From: an uncultured Aequorivita sp.
GTDB taxonomy: Bacteria > Bacteroidota > Bacteroidia > Flavobacteriales > Flavobacteriaceae
Direction of reading: 5' to 3'
Length of the DNA: 64,000 nucleotides
NCBI GenBank assembly: GCA_937125455.1
Contig: CAKZLK010000043.1
Location: 1-64,000, forward strand
Of the stretch, positions 37,774-45,982 are shown in pieces. How positions within the stretch are numbered: the stretch's first letter is position 1; each line of letters opens with the position of its first letter. Position numbers and translations under genes: made by a program. The notes below the pieces were generated by a model that was not told the origin of the DNA, made no database searches, and saw only the letters and a program-made list of their open reading frames with translations.

Positions 37774-37799
37774 GGGCTTCGACTGCGCTCAGCCTGACA
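37774..37799 (-). repeat. Right terminal inverted repeat of the GIY-YIG cassette
   Basis: On the minus strand this reads TGTCA, then G, GCTGAGCGCAGTCGAAGC, then CC: 24 of 26 positions match the left copy at 37391-37416. It lies 6 bp upstream of the nuclease ATG at 37767 and ends 27 bp before the P450 stop codon. Confidence 0.9.
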
Positions 37800-37826
37800 T
37801 TTGGATTTATGCTTTTTCTTTCCGCT

Positions 37827-39164
37827 TTAGATTACTCGATCTACAAATTTCAATATAGCATTTCTTGGTTTAAGTGTAATCAATGGCTTGATTTCAATTG
37901 GTGTTTTCTTTTCAGAAATTTTATATTTCCGCATAATTTCTGCAATGGCCAAAACCATTTCATACATCGCAAAATTATTGCCAATGCACATTCTAGGCCC
38001 GGCGCCGAATGGAAAGTATTGTCCAGAAAAATGATTGGGATTAACCTCTGAGAAACGTTTGGGCTTAAACTTTTGCGGTTCGTCCCAGTTTTCAGGGTTG
38101 GTATGAATTTCCAACAAGGAAAACAGCAAACTTGAATTTTTCGGAATTTTCATTCCATTAAATTCATCTTCCTCAATATTCACACGATCAATAAAATAGG
38201 CTGGAGGATACAAACGAAGCGATTCTTCAATAACGTTTTTAGTGAAAGGACAATTTTTTATAAAGTCCATCAAAGTTTTTGAACTCTCCTTTGCTTCAAT
38301 TATTTCAGCATAAAGTTCTTCTTGAATTATAGGATTTCGGGCTAGCAACTCGCAGGTAAAAGTCAGTGCGTTTGATGTGGTTTCGTGACCTGCCGTAAAA
38401 AGAATTAAAATTTCGTCAATCAACTGACCTTCTTCCATAGCGTTACCATCTTCATAACGCGCATCCAAAAGCATATCTAATAAATCATCTTCACGTTTTC
38501 CAGAATTTCTTCTTTTTTTTACAAGTCTTTTTAAAATTGTACGAGCCTCCTCAGTTTCTGAAATGTGTTTATTTATTTGTCCGCTTAATTTAAACCACCA
38601 TCCCAAATAGGGTTGACGCAACTCTTTCACCAACATTTGCTGCGCAGATTCAGTTATTTGCTGAAGTTTGTTTATTTCCTTTTGATCAACCGCACTACTG
38701 AAAAGTGATTTCACAACGGTTTGAAAAGCCAAATCATTAAAAACAGGAAAAATATCTATTGGCTTATCTGTTTCAATTTTCACCAGTTCTGTTTTAATAG
38801 CTGCATCAATTGTGTCCAATAGGTTTATCAATTGCTTTTTATGAAAAGCCGGCTGAATAAGTTTACGTTGTTTTTGCCAAAGTTCTCCTTCAGAAGTCAA
38901 CAATCCAAAACCTACGTATTTTGAAAGATCTCTTGTTTGGATTGGTGATTTTTTATAATTCCTATGATTTTTTTGTAATGCATATTGCGCAAAACCAGCA
39001 TTACGAGAAAAAATAACTGAATTTCCAAAACCTAATTTTAAACGAAAGGTATCGCCTTTGGCTTCAAAGTTTTTATGGTGAAAAGGCAATGGATTTTTAA
39101 GGATCTGGGCTGAATGCACCAAAAACCGGAAGGCAGAAACCGATGGGATTTTCTTTGCTTCCAT
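37827..39164 (-). CDS. Cytochrome P450
   Basis: A 445-residue P450 with the I-helix AGHETTSNAL, the ExxR motif in EESLRLYPPAYFIDR, a PERF-like KPKRFSE and the heme loop FGAGPRMCIGNNFA with the axial cysteine at residue 393. It has no membrane anchor or fused reductase, so it is probably soluble and uses separate ferredoxin partners. The overall pattern is closer to the CYP4/CYP102-like group than to camphor-type P450s. The substrate is unknown; a fatty acid or terpenoid is a guess from family. It lies 11 bp downstream of ruvB and is probably co-transcribed. Confidence 0.92.
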   Translation of the reverse strand: MEAKKIPSVSAFRFLVHSAQILKNPLPFHHKNFEAKGDTFRLKLGFGNSVIFSRNAGFAQYALQKNHRNYKKSPIQTRDLSKYVGFGLLTSEGELWQKQRKLIQPAFHKKQLINLLDTIDAAIKTELVKIETDKPIDIFPVFNDLAFQTVVKSLFSSAVDQKEINKLQQITESAQQMLVKELRQPYLGWWFKLSGQINKHISETEEARTILKRLVKKRRNSGKREDDLLDMLLDARYEDGNAMEEGQLIDEILILFTAGHETTSNALTFTCELLARNPIIQEELYAEIIEAKESSKTLMDFIKNCPFTKNVIEESLRLYPPAYFIDRVNIEEDEFNGMKIPKNSSLLFSLLEIHTNPENWDEPQKFKPKRFSEVNPNHFSGQYFPFGAGPRMCIGNNFAMYEMVLAIAEIMRKYKISEKKTPIEIKPLITLKPRNAILKFVDRVI

Positions 39165-39175
39165 ATTAAAAAAAT

Positions 39176-40198
39176 TTAAAATAATCCACCCTGCGAAGGA
39201 CCTTTCAACTTGCCCAGATGCTTGTATGCAGCTTCTGTTACTTCACGGCCACGTGGCGTACGCATTATGAATCCCTGTTGAATCAAGAACGGTTCATAAA
39301 CTTCCTCAATGGTTTCAGTACTTTCGGAAACAGCCGTGGCTATTGTAGAGATTCCGACAGGGCCACCTTTAAATTTTTCGATGATTGTTAATAGAATTCT
39401 GTTGTCCATTTCATCTAAGCCATGGGCGTCAACATGCAAAGCGTCCAAACCAAATTTTGCAATTTGGACATCAATTTTACCATTTCCTTTTATTTGTGCA
39501 AAATCACGGATTCTGCGTAAAAGTGCATTAGCAATTCGTGGTGTTCCCCTACTACGTCCAGCAATTTCGATTGCAGCTTCCATAGAAATGGGAACGTTTA
39601 ATATTCCAGCACTACGCTGCAAAATTGTGGTAAGTAATTCTGTGGTGTAATATTGCAATCTGGAAGAAATCCCGAATCTGGCACGCATGGGCGCGGTTAA
39701 TAAACCAGAACGTGTAGTAGCGCCGATGAGTGTAAAAGGATTTAAATTTATTTGAACTGAACGTGCATTTGGCCCAGATTCAATCATAATGTCAATCTTA
39801 TAATCTTCCATTGCAGAATACAGGTATTCTTCAACAATTGGGCTCAAGCGGTGGATTTCGTCAATAAACAAAACATCTCTTTCCTCTAGATTAGTAAGCA
39901 ATCCGGCAAGATCACCGGGTTTGTCCAAAACGGGCCCGGAAGTAACTCTAATATTTACATTAAGTTCGTTTGCTAGAATATACGCCAGTGTAGTTTTTCC
40001 TAAACCTGGAGGTCCGTGAAATAAGGTATGGTCCAAAGCCTCACTACGCAAGTTTGCAGCCTGCACAAATATTTGCAGGTTTTCCAAAGCCTGATCCTGC
40101 CCTGTGAAATCCTCAAAACTGAGAGGACGGAGTTTTTTTTCAATATCCAGTTCCTGTGGCGAGAGATTTTCTCCGGTGGGATCGAGGTGTTCATTCAT
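39176..40198 (-). CDS. ruvB: Holliday junction helicase RuvB
   Basis: RuvB is the AAA+ motor that drives branch migration with RuvA. The 340-residue protein has Walker [10 protein letters not shown] (residues 62-70), Walker [12 protein letters not shown], sensor 1 LIGATTRSG and the arginine finger in MRARFG. The C-terminal winged helix carries [15 protein letters not shown]. The N-terminus ([10 protein letters not shown]) fits the family. A TATATTTG box sits only 5 bp upstream of the ATG, so the mRNA may have almost no leader. The P450 gene follows by 11 bp. Confidence 0.97.
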   Translation of the reverse strand: MNEHLDPTGENLSPQELDIEKKLRPLSFEDFTGQDQALENLQIFVQAANLRSEALDHTLFHGPPGLGKTTLAYILANELNVNIRVTSGPVLDKPGDLAGLLTNLEERDVLFIDEIHRLSPIVEEYLYSAMEDYKIDIMIESGPNARSVQINLNPFTLIGATTRSGLLTAPMRARFGISSRLQYYTTELLTTILQRSAGILNVPISMEAAIEIAGRSRGTPRIANALLRRIRDFAQIKGNGKIDVQIAKFGLDALHVDAHGLDEMDNRILLTIIEKFKGGPVGISTIATAVSESTETIEEVYEPFLIQQGFIMRTPRGREVTEAAYKHLGKLKGPSQGGLF

Positions 40199-40202
40199 AA
40201 CA

Positions 40203-40210
40203 CAAATATA
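40203..40210 (-). promoter_or_regulatory. Probable -7 element of ruvB
   Basis: TATATTTG on the minus strand fully matches TAnnTTTG. It ends 4 bp before the ATG at 40198. The -33 region is T-rich (40233-40238) but has no clean TTG. Confidence 0.5.
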
Positions 40211-40232
40211 GCAATCCTTTGGAAGCTACTTT

Positions 40233-40266
40233 AAAAAAGAAAGCCATACTTTTCAGTATGGCTTTC
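40233..40266 (-). terminator. Orphan intrinsic terminator upstream of ruvB
   Basis: On the minus strand the arms GAAAGCCATAC and GTATGGCTTTC enclose a 6-base loop and are followed by TTTTTT. A second terminator at 40376-40408 already ends the coxA operon, so this one serves either read-through or a short transcript of the 40267-40375 interval. On the + strand there is no T tract. Confidence 0.75.
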
Positions 40267-40375
40267 AAAATAAATAGTAGATTCCTCACTTCCTACATAT
40301 TATTAACTCAATAATGTAAAGATAGTGTAAAGCTCTCAAAATATTACTACGTGGTAGTACTGATTCTTTACGTAT

Positions 40376-40408
40376 AAAAAAACCCTTTCAAAATTGAAAG
40401 GGTTTTTT
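40376..40408 (-). terminator. Terminator of the act-cox operon
   Basis: The arms AACCCTTTCAA and TTGAAAGGGTT are flanked by A and T runs. It lies about 20 bp past the coxA stop. The symmetry makes it potentially bidirectional. Confidence 0.85.
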
Positions 40409-40429
40409 GTAAAGTCTTATGGAACTATA

Positions 40430-42262
40430 TTAATGATCCATTTCATCTTCATTATCCTGCAATGGAATGTTTTGTGGTATAAAATCTTGTCCAGGAATTA
40501 CAAAATCAGTTTCATCTTTGTTTAACTTACTGTAATCATAAGACCAACGGTATACATGTGGGATTGGACCAGCCCAGTTTCCGTGAATGTGCTTTACTTC
40601 TGCAGTCCATTCCAAAGTAGTTGCGTTCCAAGGGTTTTTTGGACCTTTTTTTCCGTAGAAAATAGAGTGGAAAAAGTTATACAAAAATATAACCTGAACA
40701 CTTATTGTGATAATAGCGAAAATGGTCATTACAACGTTAATATCGGCTAAATCATCAAAATATGGGAAGTTAGTATTGGTATAATATCTACGCGGCAATC
40801 CGGCCATACCCACAAAGTGCATAGGGAAGAAAATTCCATAAGCTCCAATAGCAGTTACCCAAAAATGAATAAACCCTAATTTCTTATTCATCATTCGACC
40901 TTCAAACATCTTAGGGAACCAATGGTAAACACCCGCCAATAAACCATATAGTGCCGAAATACCCATTACCAAATGGAAGTGGGCAACAACGAAATACGTA
41001 TCGTGAACATTGATGTCCAAAGCACTATCTCCTAAGATAATACCTGTTAAACCACCTGTGATGAATGTAGAAACGAAAGCAATTGAAAATAGCATCGCAG
41101 GATTCATTTGTATGTTTCCTTTCCAAAGAGTTGTTATCCAGTTAAAGGCTTTTACTGCAGAAGGAATTGCAATTAAAAGTGTTGTAAAAGTAAACACAGA
41201 TCCTAAAAACGGATTCATCCCTGAAACAAACATATGGTGTCCCCAAACAATTGTTGAAAGGAAAGCAATGGCCAGAATGGATGCAACCATCGCCCTATAA
41301 CCAAATATAGGTTTTCGGGAGTTTGTTGCCATTACTTCTGAAACGATACCCATTGCTGGAAGAATTACGATGTAAACCTCTGGGTGTCCAAGGAACCAGA
41401 AAAGGTGCTCAAACAATACCGGTGAACCACCTTGATGATGTAATACTTCCCCTGCTATGTATATATCAGAAAGGAAGAAAGATGTTCCAAAACTTCTATC
41501 CATAATCAACATAAGTGCTGCTGAAAACAATACTGGGAAGGAAACCACACCAATAATTGCCGTTACGAAAAATGCCCAAATAGTTAAAGGAAGACGCGTC
41601 ATTGACATTCCTTTGGTACGCATATTTATTACTGTAACAATATAATTCAAAGAGCCCAAAAGTGATGATGCAATGAAGATAGCAATGGAGGTTAACCAAA
41701 GTGTCATACCTGCACCAGATCCAGGAATTGCCTGCGGCAAAGCACTCAAAGGCGGATATATGGTCCAACCAGCAGAAGCTGGTCCAGCTTCAACAAAAAG
41801 AGATAAAAGCATAATTACACTGGATAAAAAGAATAGCCAATAAGAAACCATATTTAGGAATCCTGAGGCCATATCCCGTGCACCAATTTGCAATGGAATA
41901 AGTAAGTTACTAAATGTCCCACTCAATCCAGCAGTAAGTACAAAGAATACCATTATAGTTCCATGAATGGTAACCAGAGCAAGGTAAATACTTGGATCCA
42001 TAACTCCATCTGGAGCCCATTTTCCTAAGAAAATTTCAAAAATTGTAAATTTATGGTCAGGCCAAGCTAGCTGAAGCCTGAAAAGTAAAGACATTAAAAT
42101 ACCTATAGTCCCCATAAACAAACCTGTAATAAGGTATTGTCTAGAGATCATCTTATGATCTTGACTAAAGATATATTTAGTTACGAATGTTTCTTTATGA
42201 TGATGCCCGTGATCGTCATCGTGATGATCTTCTACTGCGTGGACCTGTGCGTGTGCTGACAT
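40430..42262 (-). CDS. coxA: Cytochrome c oxidase subunit I
   Basis: The catalytic subunit reduces O2 to water and pumps protons. The 610-residue protein has 12 or so transmembrane helices. The low-spin heme region is HGTIMVFFVLTAG, the CuB/Tyr motif is GHPEVYIVILP, the CuB histidine pair is WGHHMFVSG and the heme ligands are in HDTYFVVAHFHLVMG. The histidine-tyrosine cross-link pair is present, so this is an A-type heme-copper oxidase. The N-terminus is histidine- and aspartate-rich (EDHHDDDHGHHHKE), which could bind metal, although this is speculative. It is the last gene of the act-cox operon, 17 bp after coxB. Confidence 0.97.
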   Translation of the reverse strand: MSAHAQVHAVEDHHDDDHGHHHKETFVTKYIFSQDHKMISRQYLITGLFMGTIGILMSLLFRLQLAWPDHKFTIFEIFLGKWAPDGVMDPSIYLALVTIHGTIMVFFVLTAGLSGTFSNLLIPLQIGARDMASGFLNMVSYWLFFLSSVIMLLSLFVEAGPASAGWTIYPPLSALPQAIPGSGAGMTLWLTSIAIFIASSLLGSLNYIVTVINMRTKGMSMTRLPLTIWAFFVTAIIGVVSFPVLFSAALMLIMDRSFGTSFFLSDIYIAGEVLHHQGGSPVLFEHLFWFLGHPEVYIVILPAMGIVSEVMATNSRKPIFGYRAMVASILAIAFLSTIVWGHHMFVSGMNPFLGSVFTFTTLLIAIPSAVKAFNWITTLWKGNIQMNPAMLFSIAFVSTFITGGLTGIILGDSALDINVHDTYFVVAHFHLVMGISALYGLLAGVYHWFPKMFEGRMMNKKLGFIHFWVTAIGAYGIFFPMHFVGMAGLPRRYYTNTNFPYFDDLADINVVMTIFAIITISVQVIFLYNFFHSIFYGKKGPKNPWNATTLEWTAEVKHIHGNWAGPIPHVYRWSYDYSKLNKDETDFVIPGQDFIPQNIPLQDNEDEMDH

Positions 42263-42279
42263 ATCTTTTTAAGCTAATA

Positions 42280-43350
42280 TTATTTATTTTCTTTGCTAAG
42301 TTGTTCTCCTAAAGTAGGTTGTTCTGCCAACCATGCTTTATAATCTTCTTCAGATTCTACTATTATTTTCATTTGCATATTGTAGTGACTGACTCCACAA
42401 ATTTTGTTACAAAGAAGTAGATAATCAAATTCATATGGATCTAGAGGTTCTTCACCAGCGGCAGTGAGTGCTGCGCTTTTTTCTTTTCTAATTTCATTAA
42501 TCCGTGCAACCTTATCAACAACTTTTTCATCTTGCCTCATTTCAGCAGTAGTAATGGTTGGTGTAAATGCAAATTGTGTAATCATACCTGGAACGCAATT
42601 CATCTGTGCTCTAAAATGCGGCATATATGCAGAGTGAAGCACATCTTGTGAACGCATTTTGAACAAGACTTTTCTTCCCACGGGTAAATGTAGTTCAGTT
42701 ACTACTTTATCGTCCTGTCCATTTGGGTCTGCAGGATCTACGCCTAACTGGTTAATACCTTCTATTAAACGTACATTAGCTTCACCAAGTGTATTGTCGT
42801 TTCCTCCGTAGCGTGCTTTCCAGTTAAATTGCTGTGCATAAAGTTCAACAACCAATGGATCATCATCCTTATCTACATTCATAATATCCGTCCAAGTAAA
42901 AAGACCATATATAATAAGACCGGCCAAAACAATTACGGGGATAATAGTCCAAATAAACTCTAACTTATCGTTATCTGCGTAAAACGTTGCTCTTTTAACT
43001 TTATTACCACGATAAATGAAAGCAAAGTAATGCAATAACCATTGAGTTAGGATACCGACAAAGAAAATAACAACCATTGATATCAACATTAGGTTGTCTA
43101 TCTTGGCTCCGTGTTCAGATCCAGATTTTGGTAGAAGTGTGTCTCCCCAAAACCAAAAGGTAAGAATAGCTAAAATATAAATGAAGGCTAAAAAACCCAT
43201 CATTAAATAACCGTTCATGTTATTGTCCTTATCTGAAGCTATTTCAGAATGTATGGATGGCTTTGTCTGTGCCAATTTGAAAATCCGGTTCATCTGCCAA
43301 GCAGAGATTCCAAAAAGAATGATTACTAATACAACTAAAAATGCGGTCAT
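42280..43350 (-). CDS. coxB: Cytochrome c oxidase subunit II
   Basis: Subunit II accepts electrons through the CuA centre. The 356-residue protein has an N-terminal helix, two further helices typical of the family (about residues 46-68 and 88-110) and a third (135-155). The cupredoxin domain has LYAQQFNWKARYGG and DVLHSAYMPHFRAQM (H239), and the CuA loop is C314-NKI-C318-GVS-H322-YN-M325. The usual Glu between the two cysteines is Lys316 here; only its backbone oxygen binds copper in known structures, so function should survive. About 40 charged residues (268-308) are inserted just before the loop. It lies 29 bp after actF. Confidence 0.94.
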   Translation of the reverse strand: MTAFLVVLVIILFGISAWQMNRIFKLAQTKPSIHSEIASDKDNNMNGYLMMGFLAFIYILAILTFWFWGDTLLPKSGSEHGAKIDNLMLISMVVIFFVGILTQWLLHYFAFIYRGNKVKRATFYADNDKLEFIWTIIPVIVLAGLIIYGLFTWTDIMNVDKDDDPLVVELYAQQFNWKARYGGNDNTLGEANVRLIEGINQLGVDPADPNGQDDKVVTELHLPVGRKVLFKMRSQDVLHSAYMPHFRAQMNCVPGMITQFAFTPTITTAEMRQDEKVVDKVARINEIRKEKSAALTAAGEEPLDPYEFDYLLLCNKICGVSHYNMQMKIIVESEEDYKAWLAEQPTLGEQLSKENK

Positions 43351-43379
43351 CTTTACAATTTCTTCTTTAAACTAAATGA

Positions 43380-44765
43380 TTAAAAATGGTAGTTTTCACT
43401 TTCCTTAATAAATGGGTCATTCTTAGGTCTCAAGGAAACTTTACCTAGTCCGTTTCCAACAATAAGAATGAATAGCCCCATAAAGAACAGTAATGCTGCT
43501 ACTTCTGGAATTCCAAAACTCCAGTTATGGCCTACTGTGGAAGGCATAACTAATAGGAAAATATCTATATAGTGTCCAACCAGAATAAATACAGCTGCTA
43601 TAACCACAAACCAAGGGATTCTTTTGTAATCACTATTCATCAATACTAAAATAGGGAATACAAAATTAAGTATAAGCATTCCGAAAAACAACACTTTGTA
43701 CTCTTGTATTCTTATAATGAAATACGTAACTTCTTCTGGTATGTTTGCATACCAAATCAGCATAAATTGTCCGAACCATAAATAGGTCCAGAAAATACTG
43801 AATGCAAACATAAACTTTGCTAGATCATGAAGGTGTTTATCGCTAACAAATGGTATTAAGCCTCGTCCTTTTAAATGAATTGTTACCAACGAAATTACAG
43901 TAATTGCAGATACAAACATACTTGCAAAAATATACCAAGCAAAAAGTGTACTGTACCAGTGTGGCGTCATAGACATAAACCAGTCCCAAGACATTGTTGC
44001 TTCTGTAAGAAGGAAAAATAAAAGGAAGAATACGGAAGCCTTAAAGTTTTTTCTATAAGGGCCATAATTATTTGTTTCTGCTTGTGCTAAAGAATTTTTA
44101 CGAGAAAAATAGCGATACAGATTCCATCCTAAAAGATAGATAACTGCTCGAATGATAAAAAATGGGAAGTTCAAATACCCTGATTTACCCTGTAAAATTT
44201 TATCATCAGCTACTAATTCGTGATTTTGCCATGGATAAAAATGAGTTCCTGCAAAAACAACAATCAGAAATACAATTACTGAACCTGGGAGCAAGTAGGA
44301 AGTAATTCCTTCCATAATTCTGTATAACACAGGAGACCACCCTGCTTGTGAAGCATATTGAATTGCATAAAAAACCAATGCACCCAAAGCAAGCATCATA
44401 AAGAAAAATGCTGCAACAAAAGTTGCGGACCATGGTCTTGTTTGCAATTGGTGTAAAACGTGTTCTTCGTGTGATGCTGCTGCATGTCCTTCTGGTTTTA
44501 AATCAGTTGCATGCTCCATTGCGGCTTCGGAGTACCCTTCTTGTCCACGAGCTTCGTCAACAAAGTTGGCTGTGCTGCCTTCTTCATGTCCTGCAGCATG
44601 GCTTTCCCCGTGATGGCCTTCTTGCTGGGCCATTATTTTTTTAACATCGTCTATAGTTTTCGGAGTGGTTAAAAATCCGAAGATTATTCCAGCAAGTCCT
44701 AAGACAATTAGAATAATAGAAAACAGTTTTAATTTACTTGGTAGCGTGTACATATCTTTAGCCAT
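43380..44765 (-). CDS. actF: Alternative complex III subunit ActF
   Basis: A 461-residue NrfD-like membrane protein of the quinol:cytochrome c oxidoreductase. Its N-terminal helix (LKLFSIILIVLGLAGIIFGFL) is followed by a His/Glu-rich periplasmic stretch (about residues 48-105: EGHHGESHAAGHEEG...). Roughly nine more helices follow, including FFLLFFLLTEATMSWDWFMSMTPHWYSTLFAWYIFASMF. ActF resembles ActC and probably lies beside it in the membrane; it may assist proton transfer. It is followed directly by coxB, tying ACIII to the oxidase. Confidence 0.92.
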   Translation of the reverse strand: MAKDMYTLPSKLKLFSIILIVLGLAGIIFGFLTTPKTIDDVKKIMAQQEGHHGESHAAGHEEGSTANFVDEARGQEGYSEAAMEHATDLKPEGHAAASHEEHVLHQLQTRPWSATFVAAFFFMMLALGALVFYAIQYASQAGWSPVLYRIMEGITSYLLPGSVIVFLIVVFAGTHFYPWQNHELVADDKILQGKSGYLNFPFFIIRAVIYLLGWNLYRYFSRKNSLAQAETNNYGPYRKNFKASVFFLLFFLLTEATMSWDWFMSMTPHWYSTLFAWYIFASMFVSAITVISLVTIHLKGRGLIPFVSDKHLHDLAKFMFAFSIFWTYLWFGQFMLIWYANIPEEVTYFIIRIQEYKVLFFGMLILNFVFPILVLMNSDYKRIPWFVVIAAVFILVGHYIDIFLLVMPSTVGHNWSFGIPEVAALLFFMGLFILIVGNGLGKVSLRPKNDPFIKESENYHF

Positions 44766-44779
44766 TCTCTTTTAAATCT

Positions 44780-45442
44780 TTATTTAGATTCCGATTCGGA
44801 AACTGTGTTTGCTCCTGTCATTTTTGATTCAACTACAGTGCTGTCCGTTGAGGCCCCAGTATTTAAAGATTCCAGCATTCCTGGTTCTCCATTAAGTGCA
44901 GCCTTTAAATCCATAACGTGCATTGCTATTTGCCATCTTTCTTTTTCATTGACCTGCGAGGCATAAGAACCCATCGCATTCAACCCGTATGTTTCTACAT
45001 GATAAATACCGCCGAGAACAATATTTCGGCCTGGATCGGCATAGCTTGGGATACCTAGAAATTTCTCGCGTGTTGCTAAAATTCCCTTTCCATCACCTTT
45101 ATCTCCGTGACAGACAGCGCAGTATATGGTGTATAAATTTTCACCTACTGACAAGTTTTCTTCAGTTACTTTATATGGACTTTTAAGTTGTTCCTTAGCC
45201 AATTCCAGTCCAGCGGTATTGTTTTCATAATCATATGGAGTATAACCTCGAGAAACTGTATTTTCTGGCGGGATCATAGCTTCTTGCTGGTTAGGGAAAA
45301 CTTCGTAATTTCCGTAGGCTTCATAACCTACAGGAGCATACATATTCGGAAAATACTGATAGTTTGGCTTTTTATCGTTAAAACAAGAAACCATAACTAC
45401 AGAGGCAAAAATGGCGATTGCTATGTTTTTTAATGTCTTCAT
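44780..45442 (-). CDS. actE: Alternative complex III subunit ActE, monoheme cytochrome c lipoprotein
   Basis: From the ATG at 45442 the protein has 220 residues. The signal MKTLKNIAIAIFASVVMVSC ends in a lipobox cysteine at residue 20. The heme-binding CAVCHGDKGDGKG lies near residue 126, and a methionine ligand is likely in NAMGSY or IAMHVMD. An in-frame ATG at 45466 overlaps the actD stop and adds MKMSKTTN in front of the signal; 45442 puts the start 1 bp past the actD stop. ActE is thought to pass electrons from the complex toward the oxidase. The tail is serine/threonine-rich. Confidence 0.9.
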   Translation of the reverse strand: MKTLKNIAIAIFASVVMVSCFNDKKPNYQYFPNMYAPVGYEAYGNYEVFPNQQEAMIPPENTVSRGYTPYDYENNTAGLELAKEQLKSPYKVTEENLSVGENLYTIYCAVCHGDKGDGKGILATREKFLGIPSYADPGRNIVLGGIYHVETYGLNAMGSYASQVNEKERWQIAMHVMDLKAALNGEPGMLESLNTGASTDSTVVESKMTGANTVSESESK

Positions 45443-45443
45443 A

Positions 45444-45980
45444 TTAGTGGTCTTGCTCATTTTCAATTAAACTAATCTCCGATGCACCTGTATCATATAA
45501 GAATTTGGTAAGCATTTCAACATCGTGGTTATCCGCATCAACTTCCATTAAAAAATGGTCATCTGTAGTACGAAGGTCTGGATTTTCAGCTTTTTTAAAC
45601 GGCCAAAGCTTACTTCTCATATAAAAAGTGATTACCATTAAATGTCCAGCAAAAAATACAGTTAGCTCAAACATAATAGGTATAAATGCTGGCATGTTTT
45701 GATAAAAGGTAAAACTTGGTTTTCCACCAATGTTTTGAGGCCAGTCCTGTATCATAATGTAGTTCATCATCAACACCGCGACACTTAACCCAACCAAACC
45801 ATAAAGAAATGATGTAATGGCAATTCGGGTTGGTGCTAATCCCACTGCGTGATCCAAACCGTGAACGGGAAATGGTGTAAAAACTTCGGAAATATGATAA
45901 TTTGCCGCACGGGTCTGTTTAACAGCCTGCATCAACAGGTCATCATCTGTATATATTGCGTGTATTTTTGTTGCAGCCAT
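45444..45980 (-). CDS. actD: Alternative complex III subunit ActD (DUF3341)
   Basis: 178 residues from the ATG at 45980 (MAATKIHAIYTDDDLLMQAVKQTR). Starting at 46022 would add 14 residues that overlap actC. It has the DUF3341 layout: a cytoplasmic alpha/beta region with VFTPFPVHGLDHAVGLAPTRI, then two helices (TSFLYGLVGLSVAVLMMNYIM and PIMFELTVFFAGHLMVITFYM) and a cytoplasmic tail. ActD is a peripheral/membrane subunit of ACIII with no cofactor. It overlaps neither neighbour with the chosen start and is coupled to actE by a 1-bp gap. Confidence 0.92.
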   Translation of the reverse strand: MAATKIHAIYTDDDLLMQAVKQTRAANYHISEVFTPFPVHGLDHAVGLAPTRIAITSFLYGLVGLSVAVLMMNYIMIQDWPQNIGGKPSFTFYQNMPAFIPIMFELTVFFAGHLMVITFYMRSKLWPFKKAENPDLRTTDDHFLMEVDADNHDVEMLTKFLYDTGASEISLIENEQDH

Positions 45981-45982
45981 AA

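Larger units (their letters stand above)
37391..37799. mobile_element. 409-bp inverted-repeat cassette carrying only a GIY-YIG nuclease gene
   Basis: A single GIY-YIG gene fills the space between two 26-bp inverted repeats. The stop codon touches the left repeat and the ATG is 6 bp inside the right repeat, leaving almost no other DNA. It lies between the 3' end of the P450 gene and the start of queG, in a run of same-strand genes with short gaps. That suggests insertion into a former intergenic space. No target-site duplication is obvious. Repeats of this general sequence are, to my recollection, common in flavobacterial genomes, so this may be one copy of a dispersed family. Mobility is inferred, not shown. 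Confidence 0.6.

Noticed and set aside
37391-37799. Insertion sequence with a transposase
   Set aside because: The only gene inside is a GIY-YIG nuclease; no DDE, HUH or serine/tyrosine recombinase motif and no clear target duplication, so a standard IS is not supported.
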